Shown here: positions 51,503-60,443 of the stretch, piece by piece
Position numbering within the stretch: position 1 is the stretch's first letter
Layout: each line of letters begins with the position of its first letter
Assembly: GCF_024753245.1 (NCBI RefSeq)
Contig: NZ_JANUGX010000037.1
Coordinates: forward strand, 1-64,000
Direction of reading: 5' to 3'
Origin: Massilia norwichensis
GTDB taxonomy: Bacteria; Pseudomonadota; Gammaproteobacteria; Burkholderiales; Burkholderiaceae_D
DNA length: 64,000 nt
Made by a program: the position numbers and the translations under genes
The notes under the pieces: generated by a model
What the model saw: the letters and a program-made list of their open reading frames with translations, nothing else
What the model was told of the DNA's origin: nothing
The model's database searches: none

Positions 51503-51982
51503 TCAGGCCGCGGTGCGCGCGGCGGCCAGCAGGCCCATGTCTTCGGAGCTGAGCAGCTTGTCGATGTCGAGCAGGATCAGCATGCGTTCGCCGAGGGTGC
51601 CCAGGCCCTGCAGGTACTCGGCGGCGACGCTGGCGCCCAGTTCCGGGGCCGGCTTGATCTGGTCGGGGGTGAGGGTCACCACATCCGACACGCTGTCCAC
51701 CACCATGCCGATCGTGTGGCCATTGATGTTCAGGACGATCACCACCGTGAACGCGTCATAGGTCGGGTTGCCGACATTGAACTTGATGCGCATGTCCACG
51801 ATCGGCACGATGATGCCGCGCAGGTTGACCACGCCCTTCAGGTAGTCCGGCGCGCTGGCGATGCGGGTCACGTTGTCGTAGCCGCGGATTTCCTGGACCT
51901 TGAGGATGCTGAGCGCATACTCTTCGCCGCCCAGCCGGAACGACAGCACTTCTGTCGTGTTGTTGACGATACCTTCAGCCAT
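51503..51982 (-). CDS. cheW: Chemotaxis coupling protein CheW
   Basis: This 159-residue CheW has a double SH3-like fold with EEYALSILKVQEIRGY, NLRGIIVPIVDMRIKF and VSDVVTLTPDQIKP, which links receptors to CheA. It is upstream of a full chemoreceptor gene on the same strand and likely co-transcribed. Other che genes are not in the window. Confidence 0.94.
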   Translation of the reverse strand: MAEGIVNNTTEVLSFRLGGEEYALSILKVQEIRGYDNVTRIASAPDYLKGVVNLRGIIVPIVDMRIKFNVGNPTYDAFTVVIVLNINGHTIGMVVDSVSDVVTLTPDQIKPAPELGASVAAEYLQGLGTLGERMLILLDIDKLLSSEDMGLLAAARTAA

Positions 51983-52143
51983 TTACTACTCCCTGTTTTC
52001 TTCGATCATTTTTGCCGTGCGGCAACTTTAGTGAAGATTACGGCATTTCGGCGGGGAGTTCGATGGAGAAATGACAAGCGGGGGCAAATTTGTGGGAATT
52101 TAGGAGAGGATGCAACAGTCCGTGCCGCACGCGGGCTTGTAAA

Positions 52144-52224
52144 CGTCATTCCCGCGGAAGCGGGAACCCATGCTGAAGTGGCTAAAGAGGCTCAGTATGG
52201 ATTCCCGCCTGCGCGGGAACGACG
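52144..52224. repeat. GTCRTTCCCGCG-type inverted repeat, copy 4
   Basis: The left arm cgtcattcccgcggaagcgg and the right arm ending gcctgcgcgggaacgacg surround a loop containing catgctgaagtggctaaaga. It abuts the stop codon of mnmA. Confidence 0.75.
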
Positions 52225-53334
52225 TCAGGCGGCGCTGGCCGTATCGATAATCCCGCCGCCCAGGCAGACATCGCCGTCATACAGCACCGCCGATTGTCCC
52301 GGCGTCACCGCCCACTGCGGCTCGTCGAAGCGCAGGCTGAAGCGGTCCAGGCCCTCGGCCGCCACCGTGCACGGCACGTCGGCCTGGCGGTAGCGGGTCT
52401 TGGCCGACAGCGCTTGCGGCGCAGGCGCTTCGCCGGCGATCCAGCTGGCCTGGCCGGCGCCCAGTTCGGCGGACAGCAGCCACGGGTGGTCGTGGCCCTG
52501 CACGATGTACAGGGTATTGCTGGCGATGTCCTTGCGCGCCACGAACCACGGCTCGCTGGTGCCGTCCGCGTTCTTGTGCGACTTCAGGCCGCCGATGCCG
52601 ATGCCCTTGCGCTGGCCCAGCGTGTAGAAGGACAGGCCGACGTGCTGGCCGACCGTCTGGCCGTTGTCCAGCTTGATCGGGCCCGGCTTGTGCTGCAGGT
52701 AGCGGCCCAGGAATTCGCGGAAGGGGCGCTCGCCGATGAAGCAGATGCCGGTCGAATCCTTCTTGGCCGCGTTCGGCAGCTGCAGCTTCTCGGCGATCTT
52801 GCGGACTTCGGTCTTGGCGATCTCGCCCAGCGGGAACAGCGACTTCGATAACTGCGCCTGGTTCAGGCGGTGCAGGAAGTAGCTCTGGTCCTTGGTGTGG
52901 TCCAGCGCCTTGAGCAGTTCGAACTTGCCGTTGCCCTGGTTCTGGCGCACGCGCGCATAGTGGCCGGTCGCGATCAGGTCGGCGCCCAGCTTCATGGCGT
53001 GGTCGAGGAAGGCCTTGAACTTGATCTCGGCGTTGCACAGCACGTCCGGGTTCGGCGTGCGGCCGGCCTGGTACTCGCGCAGGAACTCCGCGAACACGCG
53101 GTCCTTGTATTCGGCGGCAAAGTTGACGGCTTCGATGTCCACGCCGACCACGTCGGCCACGCTGGCCGCGTCGATCCAGTCCTGGCGCGTGGAGCAGTAT
53201 TCGGAATCGTCGTCGTCTTCCCAGTTCTTCATGAACAGGCCGACGACTTCATAGCCTTGTTCTTTCAACATCCAGGCCGCGACCGAGGAGTCGACGCCGC
53301 CCGACATCCCGATCACGACTTTTTTCTTTGTCAT
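52225..53334 (-). CDS. mnmA: tRNA-specific 2-thiouridylase
   Basis: This 369-residue PP-loop enzyme puts sulfur on U34 of tRNAs for Lys, Glu and Gln. Its ATP site is GMSGGVDSSVAAWML. The two catalytic cysteines are in NPDVLCNAEIKF and STGICFIGERPF. I chose the ATG at 53334, giving the usual MTKKKVVIGMSGG start, because the longer frame runs through the neighbouring Nudix gene. It is five bases downstream of the Nudix hydrolase gene, the same pair as nudJ-mnmA of E. coli. Confidence 0.96.
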   Translation of the reverse strand: MTKKKVVIGMSGGVDSSVAAWMLKEQGYEVVGLFMKNWEDDDDSEYCSTRQDWIDAASVADVVGVDIEAVNFAAEYKDRVFAEFLREYQAGRTPNPDVLCNAEIKFKAFLDHAMKLGADLIATGHYARVRQNQGNGKFELLKALDHTKDQSYFLHRLNQAQLSKSLFPLGEIAKTEVRKIAEKLQLPNAAKKDSTGICFIGERPFREFLGRYLQHKPGPIKLDNGQTVGQHVGLSFYTLGQRKGIGIGGLKSHKNADGTSEPWFVARKDIASNTLYIVQGHDHPWLLSAELGAGQASWIAGEAPAPQALSAKTRYRQADVPCTVAAEGLDRFSLRFDEPQWAVTPGQSAVLYDGDVCLGGGIIDTASAA

Positions 53335-53339
53335 TTTAC

Positions 53340-53846
53340 TTAGGTTACGTCCGGTTGAATGGCCAATCCGCCGTGGAAGACGGAAGTGTCCGTATAAAGC
53401 AGGTCCAGCGAGGTGCGCTTGCCGGCCAGGTAATCGTCCACGCATTTCAGCACGATCGGGCTGCGGTGGCGCTCCTGGCAGGCCGCGATCTCGTCGCGCG
53501 TCATCCACATGGTACGCAGGATGCCGTGGTCGAGCGGCTGGTCGTATTCCTTGCCGGGCTTGCCGCAGAAGGTGAAGCGCAGGTAGGTGATGTCGGTGCC
53601 GCGCGACTTCGAGTGGTAGCGCGACATGTACATGCCGACCAGCCCGGTTGGGATGAATTCGAGCGCGCTTTCTTCCAGTGCCTCGCGCACGACCGCCTGT
53701 TCGAGCGACTCGTTCGGATCGAGGTGGCCGGCCGGCTGGTTCAGTTTGATGCCGTCGCTGGTTTCCTCTTCGATCAGCAGGAAGCGGCCGTCATCGCGCT
53801 CGATGATGGCGGCGACGGTCACTGATGGTCTGAAGGTATGGGTCAT
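53340..53846 (-). CDS. Nudix hydrolase (NudJ-like)
   Basis: This 168-residue hydrolase has the Nudix box GHLDPNESLEQAVVREALEES (the final Gly is Ala). The family removes phosphate from nucleoside or thiamine-precursor diphosphates. The pairing with mnmA and the overall pattern point to NudJ, which acts on thiamine pyrophosphate and HMP pyrophosphate in E. coli. Its stop is five bases from the mnmA start. Confidence 0.88.
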   Translation of the reverse strand: MTHTFRPSVTVAAIIERDDGRFLLIEEETSDGIKLNQPAGHLDPNESLEQAVVREALEESALEFIPTGLVGMYMSRYHSKSRGTDITYLRFTFCGKPGKEYDQPLDHGILRTMWMTRDEIAACQERHRSPIVLKCVDDYLAGKRTSLDLLYTDTSVFHGGLAIQPDVT

Positions 53847-54104
53847 GCGCGTCCTTGGAAATGTGCCGACATTCTACCTTGATGAAAAGGTCGTTGCTTG
53901 CACGCACGCTGCATTGCAACAGTTCTGGCCGGTCTTTTCGCTTGATTTGATACAAAAAATGGTGGGATATCCCTAGGTCTGCAACACGTTGGGCAGGAAA
54001 ATTGCCGATCTGTTTACGAAATACCACTGATCTGTATTGACTGCGCTTATTGCACCGTGTTGCGTGCTAGATTGTAGACAGTTTATCAATTTTACGGAGG
54101 CATG

Positions 54105-55217
54105 ATGAAGATTGGTGTGCCGGCCGAGTCCAGGCCAGGTGAAACACGCGTCGCCGCAACCCCCGAAACCGTCAAGAAGCTGGCGGCCCAGCACGAGGTG
54201 ATCGTGCAGGCCGGCGCCGGCCTGCATGCTTCCGTGATTGATGACGCTTATGCCGCCGCCGGCGCCCGCATCGGCAGCGCCGCCGAAGCCTTCGGCGCGG
54301 AGCTGGTGCTGAAGGTGCGCGCCCCGAACGCCGACGAGCGCAGCCTGATGCGGCCGGGCGCGCTCCTGGTCGGCATGCTTAATCCCTTCGATACCGACAA
54401 CCTGGCCGCCATGGCCGACAGGCGCCTGACCGCCTTCGCCCTCGAAGCCGCGCCGCGCATCACGCGTGCGCAGTCGATGGACGTGCTGTCGTCGCAGGCG
54501 AACATTGCCGGCTACAAGGCCGTGATGCTGGCCGCGAACGCCTACCAGCGTTTCATGCCGATGCTGATGACGGCGGCCGGCACCGTGAAGGCGGCGCGGG
54601 TGTTGATCATGGGCGTCGGCGTGGCCGGCCTGCAGGCGATCGCCACCGCCAAGCGCCTGGGCGCCGTGATCGAAGCCTCCGACGTCCGGCCCCCGGTCAA
54701 GGAGCAGGTCGAATCGCTGGGCGCCAAGTTCATCGACGTGCCTTTCATGACCGACGAGGAGCGCGAGATCGCACAGGGCGTGGGTGGCTATGCGCGGCCG
54801 ATGCCGGCCGACTGGATGCGCCGCCAGGCCGAGCTGGTGCACGAGCGCGCCAGGCTCGCCGACATCATCGTGACCACCGCGCTGATCCCCGGCCGCAAGG
54901 CGCCGGTGCTGATCTCGGAGGATACGGTGCGCGCCATGAAGCCCGGTTCGGTGATCGTCGACATGGCGATCGAGCAGGGCGGCAACTGCCCGCTGACGGA
55001 ACTGGGCAAGACGGTGGTCAAGCACGGCGTCACCATCATCGGCGAGCCGAACCTGCCGGCGCTGGTGGCGGCCGACGCATCGAGCCTGTACGCGCGCAAC
55101 GTGCTCGACTTCCTGAAACTCATCGTCGACAAGGAAGGCAAGCTGGCCATCGACCGCGAGGACGAGATCGTGCGCGCGGTGATGCTGTGCGCCGACGGCG
55201 AAGTGCTCAGGAAATAA
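54105..55217 (+). CDS. pntAA: NAD(P) transhydrogenase, alpha subunit part 1
   Basis: This 370-residue cytosolic subunit binds NAD(H). It has the alanine-dehydrogenase-like fold with the family opening MKIGVPAESRPGETRVAATP and the NAD-binding motif MGVGVAGLQAIATAKRLGAVIEASDVR. The transhydrogenase moves hydride between NADH and NADP, driven by the proton gradient. CGGAGG lies just upstream of two adjacent ATGs (54102 and 54105), and the second has better spacing. In this lineage the alpha chain is split over two genes. Confidence 0.95.
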   Translation: MKIGVPAESRPGETRVAATPETVKKLAAQHEVIVQAGAGLHASVIDDAYAAAGARIGSAAEAFGAELVLKVRAPNADERSLMRPGALLVGMLNPFDTDNLAAMADRRLTAFALEAAPRITRAQSMDVLSSQANIAGYKAVMLAANAYQRFMPMLMTAAGTVKAARVLIMGVGVAGLQAIATAKRLGAVIEASDVRPPVKEQVESLGAKFIDVPFMTDEEREIAQGVGGYARPMPADWMRRQAELVHERARLADIIVTTALIPGRKAPVLISEDTVRAMKPGSVIVDMAIEQGGNCPLTELGKTVVKHGVTIIGEPNLPALVAADASSLYARNVLDFLKLIVDKEGKLAIDREDEIVRAVMLCADGEVLRK

Positions 55218-55226
55218 CACCCGACA

Positions 55227-55307
55227 CGTCATTCCCGCGAAAGCGGGAATCCATGCTGAGGCAATGTTGCACGCGAGGTATGGATTCCCGCCTCCGAGGG
55301 AATGACG
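55227..55307. repeat. GTCRTTCCCGCG-type inverted repeat inside the pnt operon
   Basis: The left arm cgtcattcccgcgaaagcgg and the right arm (ending gcctccgagggaatgacg) flank a loop with tccatgctgaggcaatg. It occupies most of the gap between pntAA and pntAB, where it may affect how much of the downstream operon is made. Confidence 0.75.
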
Positions 55308-55332
55308 ACCTCAATGGAAGGAGAGAAAGAGT

Positions 55333-55677
55333 ATGGAAATCAGTCACACGATCATCAACCTGATCATCTTCGTGCTGGCGATCTACGTCGGCTACCACGT
55401 GGTGTGGACCGTCACGCCGGCCCTGCACACGCCGCTGATGGCGGTGACGAATGCGGTGTCGGCCATCATCATCGTCGGCGCCATGCTGGCGGCCGGCCTG
55501 ACCGAGGGCATCACCGGGCAGGTGGCCGGCACGCTGGCGGTGGCGCTGGCCGCCGTCAACGTGTTCGGTGGCTTCCTGGTCACCCAGCGCATGCTGGAGA
55601 TGTTCAAGAAGAAGGAGCCGAAGGCGGCGCGCGATGCGAAAACGGCCGCCGGCGCTCGCGAGAAGGAGGCCGCATGA
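55333..55677 (+). CDS. pntAB: NAD(P) transhydrogenase, alpha subunit part 2
   Basis: This 114-residue membrane subunit has three or more hydrophobic helices (IINLIIFVLAIYVGYHVVW, AVSAIIIVGAMLAAG, GTLAVALAAVNVFGGFLV). It is the membrane part that in E. coli is fused to PntA. The end overlaps pntB by four bases. GAAGGAGAG lies upstream. Confidence 0.94.
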   Translation: MEISHTIINLIIFVLAIYVGYHVVWTVTPALHTPLMAVTNAVSAIIIVGAMLAAGLTEGITGQVAGTLAVALAAVNVFGGFLVTQRMLEMFKKKEPKAARDAKTAAGAREKEAA

Positions 55678-57131
55678 ACATGATCAGCATGAATGTGGTG
55701 ACGCTGCTGTATCTGGTGGCGTCGGTGTGCTTCATCCAGGCGCTGAAGGGCTTGTCCTCGCCGTCGACGGCCCGCATGGGCAATGTGTTCGGCATGAGCG
55801 GGATGGCGATCGCGGTCCTCACGACCATCGCCCTGATGTTCAAATTGAAGGAGCAGATCCAGACCGGCGGCATGGGTTTCGGCCTGGTGCTGCTGGGCGT
55901 GGTGGTGGGCGGCGCGATCGGCGCGGTTGCCGCGCGCCGGGTCGAGATGACCAAGATGCCGGAGCTGGTGGCGGCGATGCACTCGCTGATCGGCCTGGCC
56001 GCGGTGTGCATCGCGATTGCCGCGGTGTCCGAGCCGTGGGCCTTCAACATCGCCGAACGCGGTGCCGCGCTCCCCTTCGGCAACCGGCTGGAACTGTTCA
56101 TCGGTACTTTTGTGGGCGCCGTGACCTTCTCCGGTTCCGTGATCGCCTTCGGCAAGCTGGCAGGCAAGTACAAATTCCGCCTGTTCCAGGGCGCGCCGGT
56201 GCGCTATCCGGGCCAGCACCTGATCAACCTGCTGGTAGCGATCGCCATCATCGCGCTGGGCCTGGTGTTCTGTTTCTCGGACGGCGCCGCGCCGGCCTGG
56301 ACGCCCTACATCGTGATGGCCGTGCTGTCGTTCGTGCTGGGGGTACTCATCATCATCCCGATCGGCGGCGCCGACATGCCGGTAGTGGTGTCGATGCTGA
56401 ACTCCTATTCGGGCTGGGCGGCGGCCGGCATCGGCTTCTCGCTGAATAACTCGATGCTGATCATCGCCGGTTCGCTGGTGGGCTCGAGCGGCGCCATCCT
56501 CTCGTACATCATGTGCAAGGCGATGAACCGCTCCTTCTTCAACGTGATCCTGGGCGGTTTCGGCGGCGAGGCGGCCAGCGGCGATGCCGGCGGCGCGAAG
56601 GAGCAGCGCTCCGTCAAATCCGGTTTGCCGGAAGACGCCGCCTTCATCCTGCAGAACGCGGAATCCGTGATCATCGTGCCGGGCTACGGCCTGGCGGTGG
56701 CGCGCGCCCAGCACACGGTGAAGGAACTGGTCGACAAGCTGACCGCACACGGCGTCACGGTGCGCTATGCGATCCACCCTGTCGCGGGCCGCATGCCCGG
56801 CCACATGAACGTGCTGCTGGCCGAGGCCGAGGTGCCCTACGACCAGGTGGCGGAAATGGAAGACATCAATGGCGAATTCGGCCAGACCGACGTGGTGCTG
56901 GTGCTGGGCGCGAACGACGTGGTAAACCCGGCGGCCAAGGACCCGAAATCGCCGATCGCCGGCATGCCGATCCTGGAGGCCTATAAAGCCAAGAGCATCA
57001 TCGTCAACAAGCGCTCGATGGCCTCGGGGTATGCGGGGCTGGACAATGATCTGTTCTATCAGCCGAACACGATGATGGTGTTCGGGGATGCGAAGAAGGT
57101 GATCGAGGCTATGGTGAAGGCGGTGGAGTGA
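55674..57131 (+). CDS. pntB: NAD(P) transhydrogenase, beta subunit
   Basis: This 485-residue protein has a membrane part of about nine helices (1-265) forming the proton channel, then the NADP-binding domain with SVIIVPGYGLAVARAQH, HPVAGRMPGHMNVLLAEA and VLVLGANDVVNPAAKDP. The ATG at 55674 overlaps the pntAB stop, with AAGGAGG four bases upstream. The open frame extends further up but lacks a ribosome site there. Confidence 0.96.
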   Translation: MNMISMNVVTLLYLVASVCFIQALKGLSSPSTARMGNVFGMSGMAIAVLTTIALMFKLKEQIQTGGMGFGLVLLGVVVGGAIGAVAARRVEMTKMPELVAAMHSLIGLAAVCIAIAAVSEPWAFNIAERGAALPFGNRLELFIGTFVGAVTFSGSVIAFGKLAGKYKFRLFQGAPVRYPGQHLINLLVAIAIIALGLVFCFSDGAAPAWTPYIVMAVLSFVLGVLIIIPIGGADMPVVVSMLNSYSGWAAAGIGFSLNNSMLIIAGSLVGSSGAILSYIMCKAMNRSFFNVILGGFGGEAASGDAGGAKEQRSVKSGLPEDAAFILQNAESVIIVPGYGLAVARAQHTVKELVDKLTAHGVTVRYAIHPVAGRMPGHMNVLLAEAEVPYDQVAEMEDINGEFGQTDVVLVLGANDVVNPAAKDPKSPIAGMPILEAYKAKSIIVNKRSMASGYAGLDNDLFYQPNTMMVFGDAKKVIEAMVKAVE

Positions 57132-57140
57132 ACGGTAATC

Positions 57141-57195
57141 GTGGGCTCGGGGAGCCCACCCTACGATGACGGTAGGGTGGGCACCCCGTGCCCAC
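57141..57195. repeat. Inverted repeat of the GTGGGCAC family, copy 3
   Basis: Arms of 24 bases (57141-57164 and 57172-57195) pair with two mismatches across a seven-base loop. The element lies between the converging pntB and ubiH-like genes and has no T-run. Confidence 0.75.
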
Positions 57196-57207
57196 GTCAG
57201 CGCGGAG

Positions 57208-58380
57208 TCAACGCCGGCCGAACATCATCAATTCCGCCAGCAGCATCCTGGCCGGCTTGACCGTATCCAGCGCCGCCAGCGCCAACCCGAACACCGACTG
57301 CAGCGGCCCGGTACCGGCAAACACGCGCGCCATCGTGTCGGTGGCGCGGATCACCATGTTGCGGTCGCCCTCGCGCTCGGCGGCGAAGCGGTCGACCGCG
57401 GCCGGCGTCATCTCGCGCGCCAGCAGCCTTGCCAGCACGGCGGCATCGCGCAGGCCCAGGTTCAGGCCCTGGCCAGCCACCGGGTGCAGGGTCTGGGCCG
57501 CATTCCCGATCGCCACCGTGCGCGCGCTGGCGCGTGGGTCGGCGTTCAGGCCGAGCGGGAAGGCCACGCGCGGCGAGACCCTGGTGAAGCGGCCCAGCCG
57601 CTCGCCAAAGGCTTCGCCCAGCTCGTGCAAGAAGGCGTCTTCGCCCAGGTCCAGCAGGCGCTGGGCGCGTTCGGGCTGCACGCACCACACCAGCGCATAC
57701 TGGTGGCCGTCGCCACCTTCCTGCGGCAGCAGGGCCAGCGGACCTTCATCGGTGAAGCGCTCGAAGGCGCGGTGCGCGCGCGGGCTGCTGACGCTGACGC
57801 GCGCGATGACGGCGGTCTGGCCGTAGTCGCGGGTGTTGGTTTTATCGGGCTGCTCGCCGAACACGCCGCCCTCGGCCTGCACCGCGATCTTCGCCTGCAA
57901 GGTGCGGCCGTCGTCCAGCTGCAGCCGCACGCCCTGCGGCGATTCTTCCATGCCGCTCACGCGCAGGGGCCGCAGCACCTGGACGCCGGCGCGTTCGCAG
58001 GCGCGGGCGAGGGCGTCGACCACATCGCCGTAGCGTGCCACGTAACCCAGCGCTTCGAGATCGTGTTCGTCGCGGTCCATCAGGCTGCGGCCCAGGTGGC
58101 CGCGGCGCGAGACGTGGATCTGGTGGATGGCGGTGCTTGCGGCGCCAATGCCGGGCCAGGCGCCCACTTCTTCGAGCAGCAGGCGGCTGCCCCAGGCCAG
58201 CGCGATCGAGCGCGGGTCCGAGATCGCCTGGCCCAGGGACTTGCCGTCGATGAGGACGATGCGTTGGCCCGGCACGCCGCGCCGTGCCAGCAGGGCGGCC
58301 AGCGCCATGCCGACCGGACCGGCGCCGCAGATGGCGACGTCGGCGTCCAGCGTTTCCTCGATCTTCGTATGCTCGCTCAT
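57208..58380 (-). CDS. UbiH/COQ6-family FAD monooxygenase
   Basis: This 390-residue flavoprotein hydroxylase has the FAD motif GAGPVGMALAALLARRG at the N-terminus and IGNAAQTLHPVAGQGLNLGLRD near the end, the hallmark of ubiquinone-ring hydroxylases. It likely adds a hydroxyl group to the ubiquinone precursor ring. The sequence alone does not tell UbiH, UbiI and UbiF apart. It is downstream of pepP with a four-base overlap, as in the pepP-ubiH order of E. coli, which favours UbiH. Confidence 0.88.
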   Translation of the reverse strand: MSEHTKIEETLDADVAICGAGPVGMALAALLARRGVPGQRIVLIDGKSLGQAISDPRSIALAWGSRLLLEEVGAWPGIGAASTAIHQIHVSRRGHLGRSLMDRDEHDLEALGYVARYGDVVDALARACERAGVQVLRPLRVSGMEESPQGVRLQLDDGRTLQAKIAVQAEGGVFGEQPDKTNTRDYGQTAVIARVSVSSPRAHRAFERFTDEGPLALLPQEGGDGHQYALVWCVQPERAQRLLDLGEDAFLHELGEAFGERLGRFTRVSPRVAFPLGLNADPRASARTVAIGNAAQTLHPVAGQGLNLGLRDAAVLARLLAREMTPAAVDRFAAEREGDRNMVIRATDTMARVFAGTGPLQSVFGLALAALDTVKPARMLLAELMMFGRR

Positions 58381-59711
58381 GCTCCCTTTCCCACCAATGC
58401 TTCGATCTCTTCCACAGCCTTCGGCGCCGCCGAAGTCAGAATGCGGCAGCCATCGTCGGTGACGACCACGTCGTCTTCGATGCGGATGCCGATGTGCCAG
58501 TATTCCTCCGGCACGCCTTCCATCGGACGCACGTAGATGCCCGGTTCCACCGTCAGCACCATGCCCGGCGCCAGCGGCCGCGATGGCTTGTCAAGCTGCG
58601 TCAGGTCGCGGTAGGCGCCGACGTCGTGCACGTCCATGCCCAGCCAGTGGCCGGTGCCGTGCATGTAGAAGGGTACATGGGCTTTCGCGGCAATGGCGTC
58701 CTCTACAGTGGCATGGGTCCCGGCCGGGATCAGGCCAAGGTCCAGCATGCCCTGCACCAGCACGCGCAGCGCCGCTTCGTGGAAGGCGCTGTAGGGACGT
58801 CCGGGGGCAATCGCCGCGAAGGCCGCGTCCTGGGCCGCCAGCACCAGTTCATACAGGGTGCGCTGGGCCGGGCTGAAGCGGCCATTCACCGGGAAGGTGC
58901 GGGTGATGTCCGAGGCGTAGCCATCGAGTTCGCAGCCGGCATCGATCAGCACCAGTTCGCCGTCCTGCATCAGGCGGTCGTTGACGTTGTAGTGCAGGAC
59001 GCAGGCGTTGGGACCGGAGGCGACGATCGGCGTGTAGGCCGGGAACTGGGCGCCGTTGCGGCGGAATTCGTAGAGCAGCTCCGCTTCCAGCGCGTATTCG
59101 TGCAGGCCGGGACGGGCGGCGCGCATCGCGCGGGCGTGGGCGTTGCCGGAGATGTCGCCGGCGCGCTGCATGAGCGCCAGTTCGTCCGCATCCTTGATGA
59201 GGCGCATCTCGTCCAGCAGCGGCAGCAGGTCGTGGAAGGCGGAAGGGGCGGTGACGCCGCTGCGCGAGCGGGCGCGCACGGCCTTGATCCAGCCGGCCAC
59301 CTGGGCATCCAGCGCGGCGTTCGACGCGGTGGCGTAGTACAGCGCGGATGCATCGGCCAGCAGGTCGGGCAGGCGGGTATCCAGTTCGGCAATGGGCCAG
59401 GCTTCGTCCACGCCGAAGGCTGAACGGGCGGCTTCGGGGCCGTAGCGATAACCATCCCAGATCTCGCGCTCGACGTTCTTCTCGCGGCAGAACAGGATCG
59501 AACGCGCGGGCCGCTCGCCGCTACCGGCCACCAGTACCAGCACGCTTTCCGGCTCCGTGAAGCCGGTCAGGTAATAGAAATAGCTGTCGTGGCGGTAGGG
59601 GTAGTCGCTGTCGCTGTTGCGCGGAACTTCCGGGGCGGTCGGCAGCACGGCCACCGCGCCCGGCAGCATTTGCGCGGCCAGGCGCGCACGGCGTGCTGCA
59701 AAATTGGTCAT
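58377..59711 (-). CDS. pepP: Xaa-Pro aminopeptidase
   Basis: This 444-residue dimetal peptidase removes N-terminal residues before proline. It has a typical N-terminal domain (about 1-170) and the pita-bread catalytic domain with metal ligands in LIDAGCELDGYASDITRTFPV, HGTGHWLGMDVHD, TVEPGIY and GIRIEDDV. The ATG at 59711 overlaps the murU stop by four bases. The longer frame upstream lies within murU. The gene overlaps the ubiH-like gene by four bases at its end. Confidence 0.94.
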   Translation of the reverse strand: MTNFAARRARLAAQMLPGAVAVLPTAPEVPRNSDSDYPYRHDSYFYYLTGFTEPESVLVLVAGSGERPARSILFCREKNVEREIWDGYRYGPEAARSAFGVDEAWPIAELDTRLPDLLADASALYYATASNAALDAQVAGWIKAVRARSRSGVTAPSAFHDLLPLLDEMRLIKDADELALMQRAGDISGNAHARAMRAARPGLHEYALEAELLYEFRRNGAQFPAYTPIVASGPNACVLHYNVNDRLMQDGELVLIDAGCELDGYASDITRTFPVNGRFSPAQRTLYELVLAAQDAAFAAIAPGRPYSAFHEAALRVLVQGMLDLGLIPAGTHATVEDAIAAKAHVPFYMHGTGHWLGMDVHDVGAYRDLTQLDKPSRPLAPGMVLTVEPGIYVRPMEGVPEEYWHIGIRIEDDVVVTDDGCRILTSAAPKAVEEIEALVGKGA

Positions 59712-60427
59712 GGCTTGGCTTTGGCGGAATAGGGTGCGTTGAGTTCCTCGAGCTGGCGCATGGTGCCGACGTTGACCCACTCGCCGGTGTAGATTTCGCC
59801 GCCGACGCGGCCCTGTTCGATGAACTGGCGCATGAGCGGGCCGAATTTCAGGAACTCGCCAGCCTTGATGCCGTCGAACATTTCAGGACGGTAGACGCCG
59901 ATGCCGGCGAAATTCCACTTCGGCGCACCTTCGTTCGACAGCGTGTACATGGTCAGGCCAAAGTCCCCTTCCGGGTTGTGCCAGGGATTCGGCGTCAGGT
60001 ACAGCCAGGCGATATCCCGCTTGTCGACGGGGATCGGCTGGCCGACGGCGTCGTTGTCCGGCAGCGCATCGAGTACCTGTTCGAAGTCGAAGTAGGGCGC
60101 GTAGATGTCGCCGGACACTGCCACGAAGGGTTCCTTGCCCAGCAGGTGCAGGGCATTCGCGATGCCGCCCGCGGTTTCCAGCGGGGTCGGTTCGTGCGAA
60201 TAGACGATGCGCGCGCCATAGCGGCTGCCGTCGCCCAGTTCTTCCTCGATCATGTGGCCGAGGTGGGAGTGGTTGATGACGATGTCCCGGATGCCGGCGC
60301 GGACCAGGTTCATCACGTGGTAGGTGATGAGCGGGCGGCCACGCACCTTGACCAGGGGCTTGGGCATGGTGTCCGTCAGCGGACGCATACGCTCGCCGCG
60401 GCCGGCGGCGAAGATCATGGCTTTCAT
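59708..60427 (-). CDS. murU: N-acetylmuramate-1-phosphate uridylyltransferase
   Basis: This 239-residue nucleotidyltransferase has the motif FAAGRGERMRPLTDTMPKPLVKV at the start and the metal aspartate in AVSGDIYAPYFDF. In P. putida MurU makes UDP-MurNAc from MurNAc-1-phosphate, a cell-wall recycling route that bypasses de novo synthesis. Here it follows amgK by 16 bases, which supports MurU over the similar glucose or mannose nucleotidyltransferases. Confidence 0.9.
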   Translation of the reverse strand: MKAMIFAAGRGERMRPLTDTMPKPLVKVRGRPLITYHVMNLVRAGIRDIVINHSHLGHMIEEELGDGSRYGARIVYSHEPTPLETAGGIANALHLLGKEPFVAVSGDIYAPYFDFEQVLDALPDNDAVGQPIPVDKRDIAWLYLTPNPWHNPEGDFGLTMYTLSNEGAPKWNFAGIGVYRPEMFDGIKAGEFLKFGPLMRQFIEQGRVGGEIYTGEWVNVGTMRQLEELNAPYSAKAKP

Positions 60428-60443
60428 GCGTTCGGTCCGGGAA

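Noticed and set aside
52008..52035. Flagellar sigma-28 promoter before cheW
   Set aside because: TAAAGTT matches the -35 on the minus strand, but the -10 (GCCGATAA) is not found at the right spacing.
52225..53508. Longer MnmA starting at 53508
   Set aside because: The extension runs through the Nudix gene in another frame, and the family start is MTKKKVVIGMSGG at 53334.
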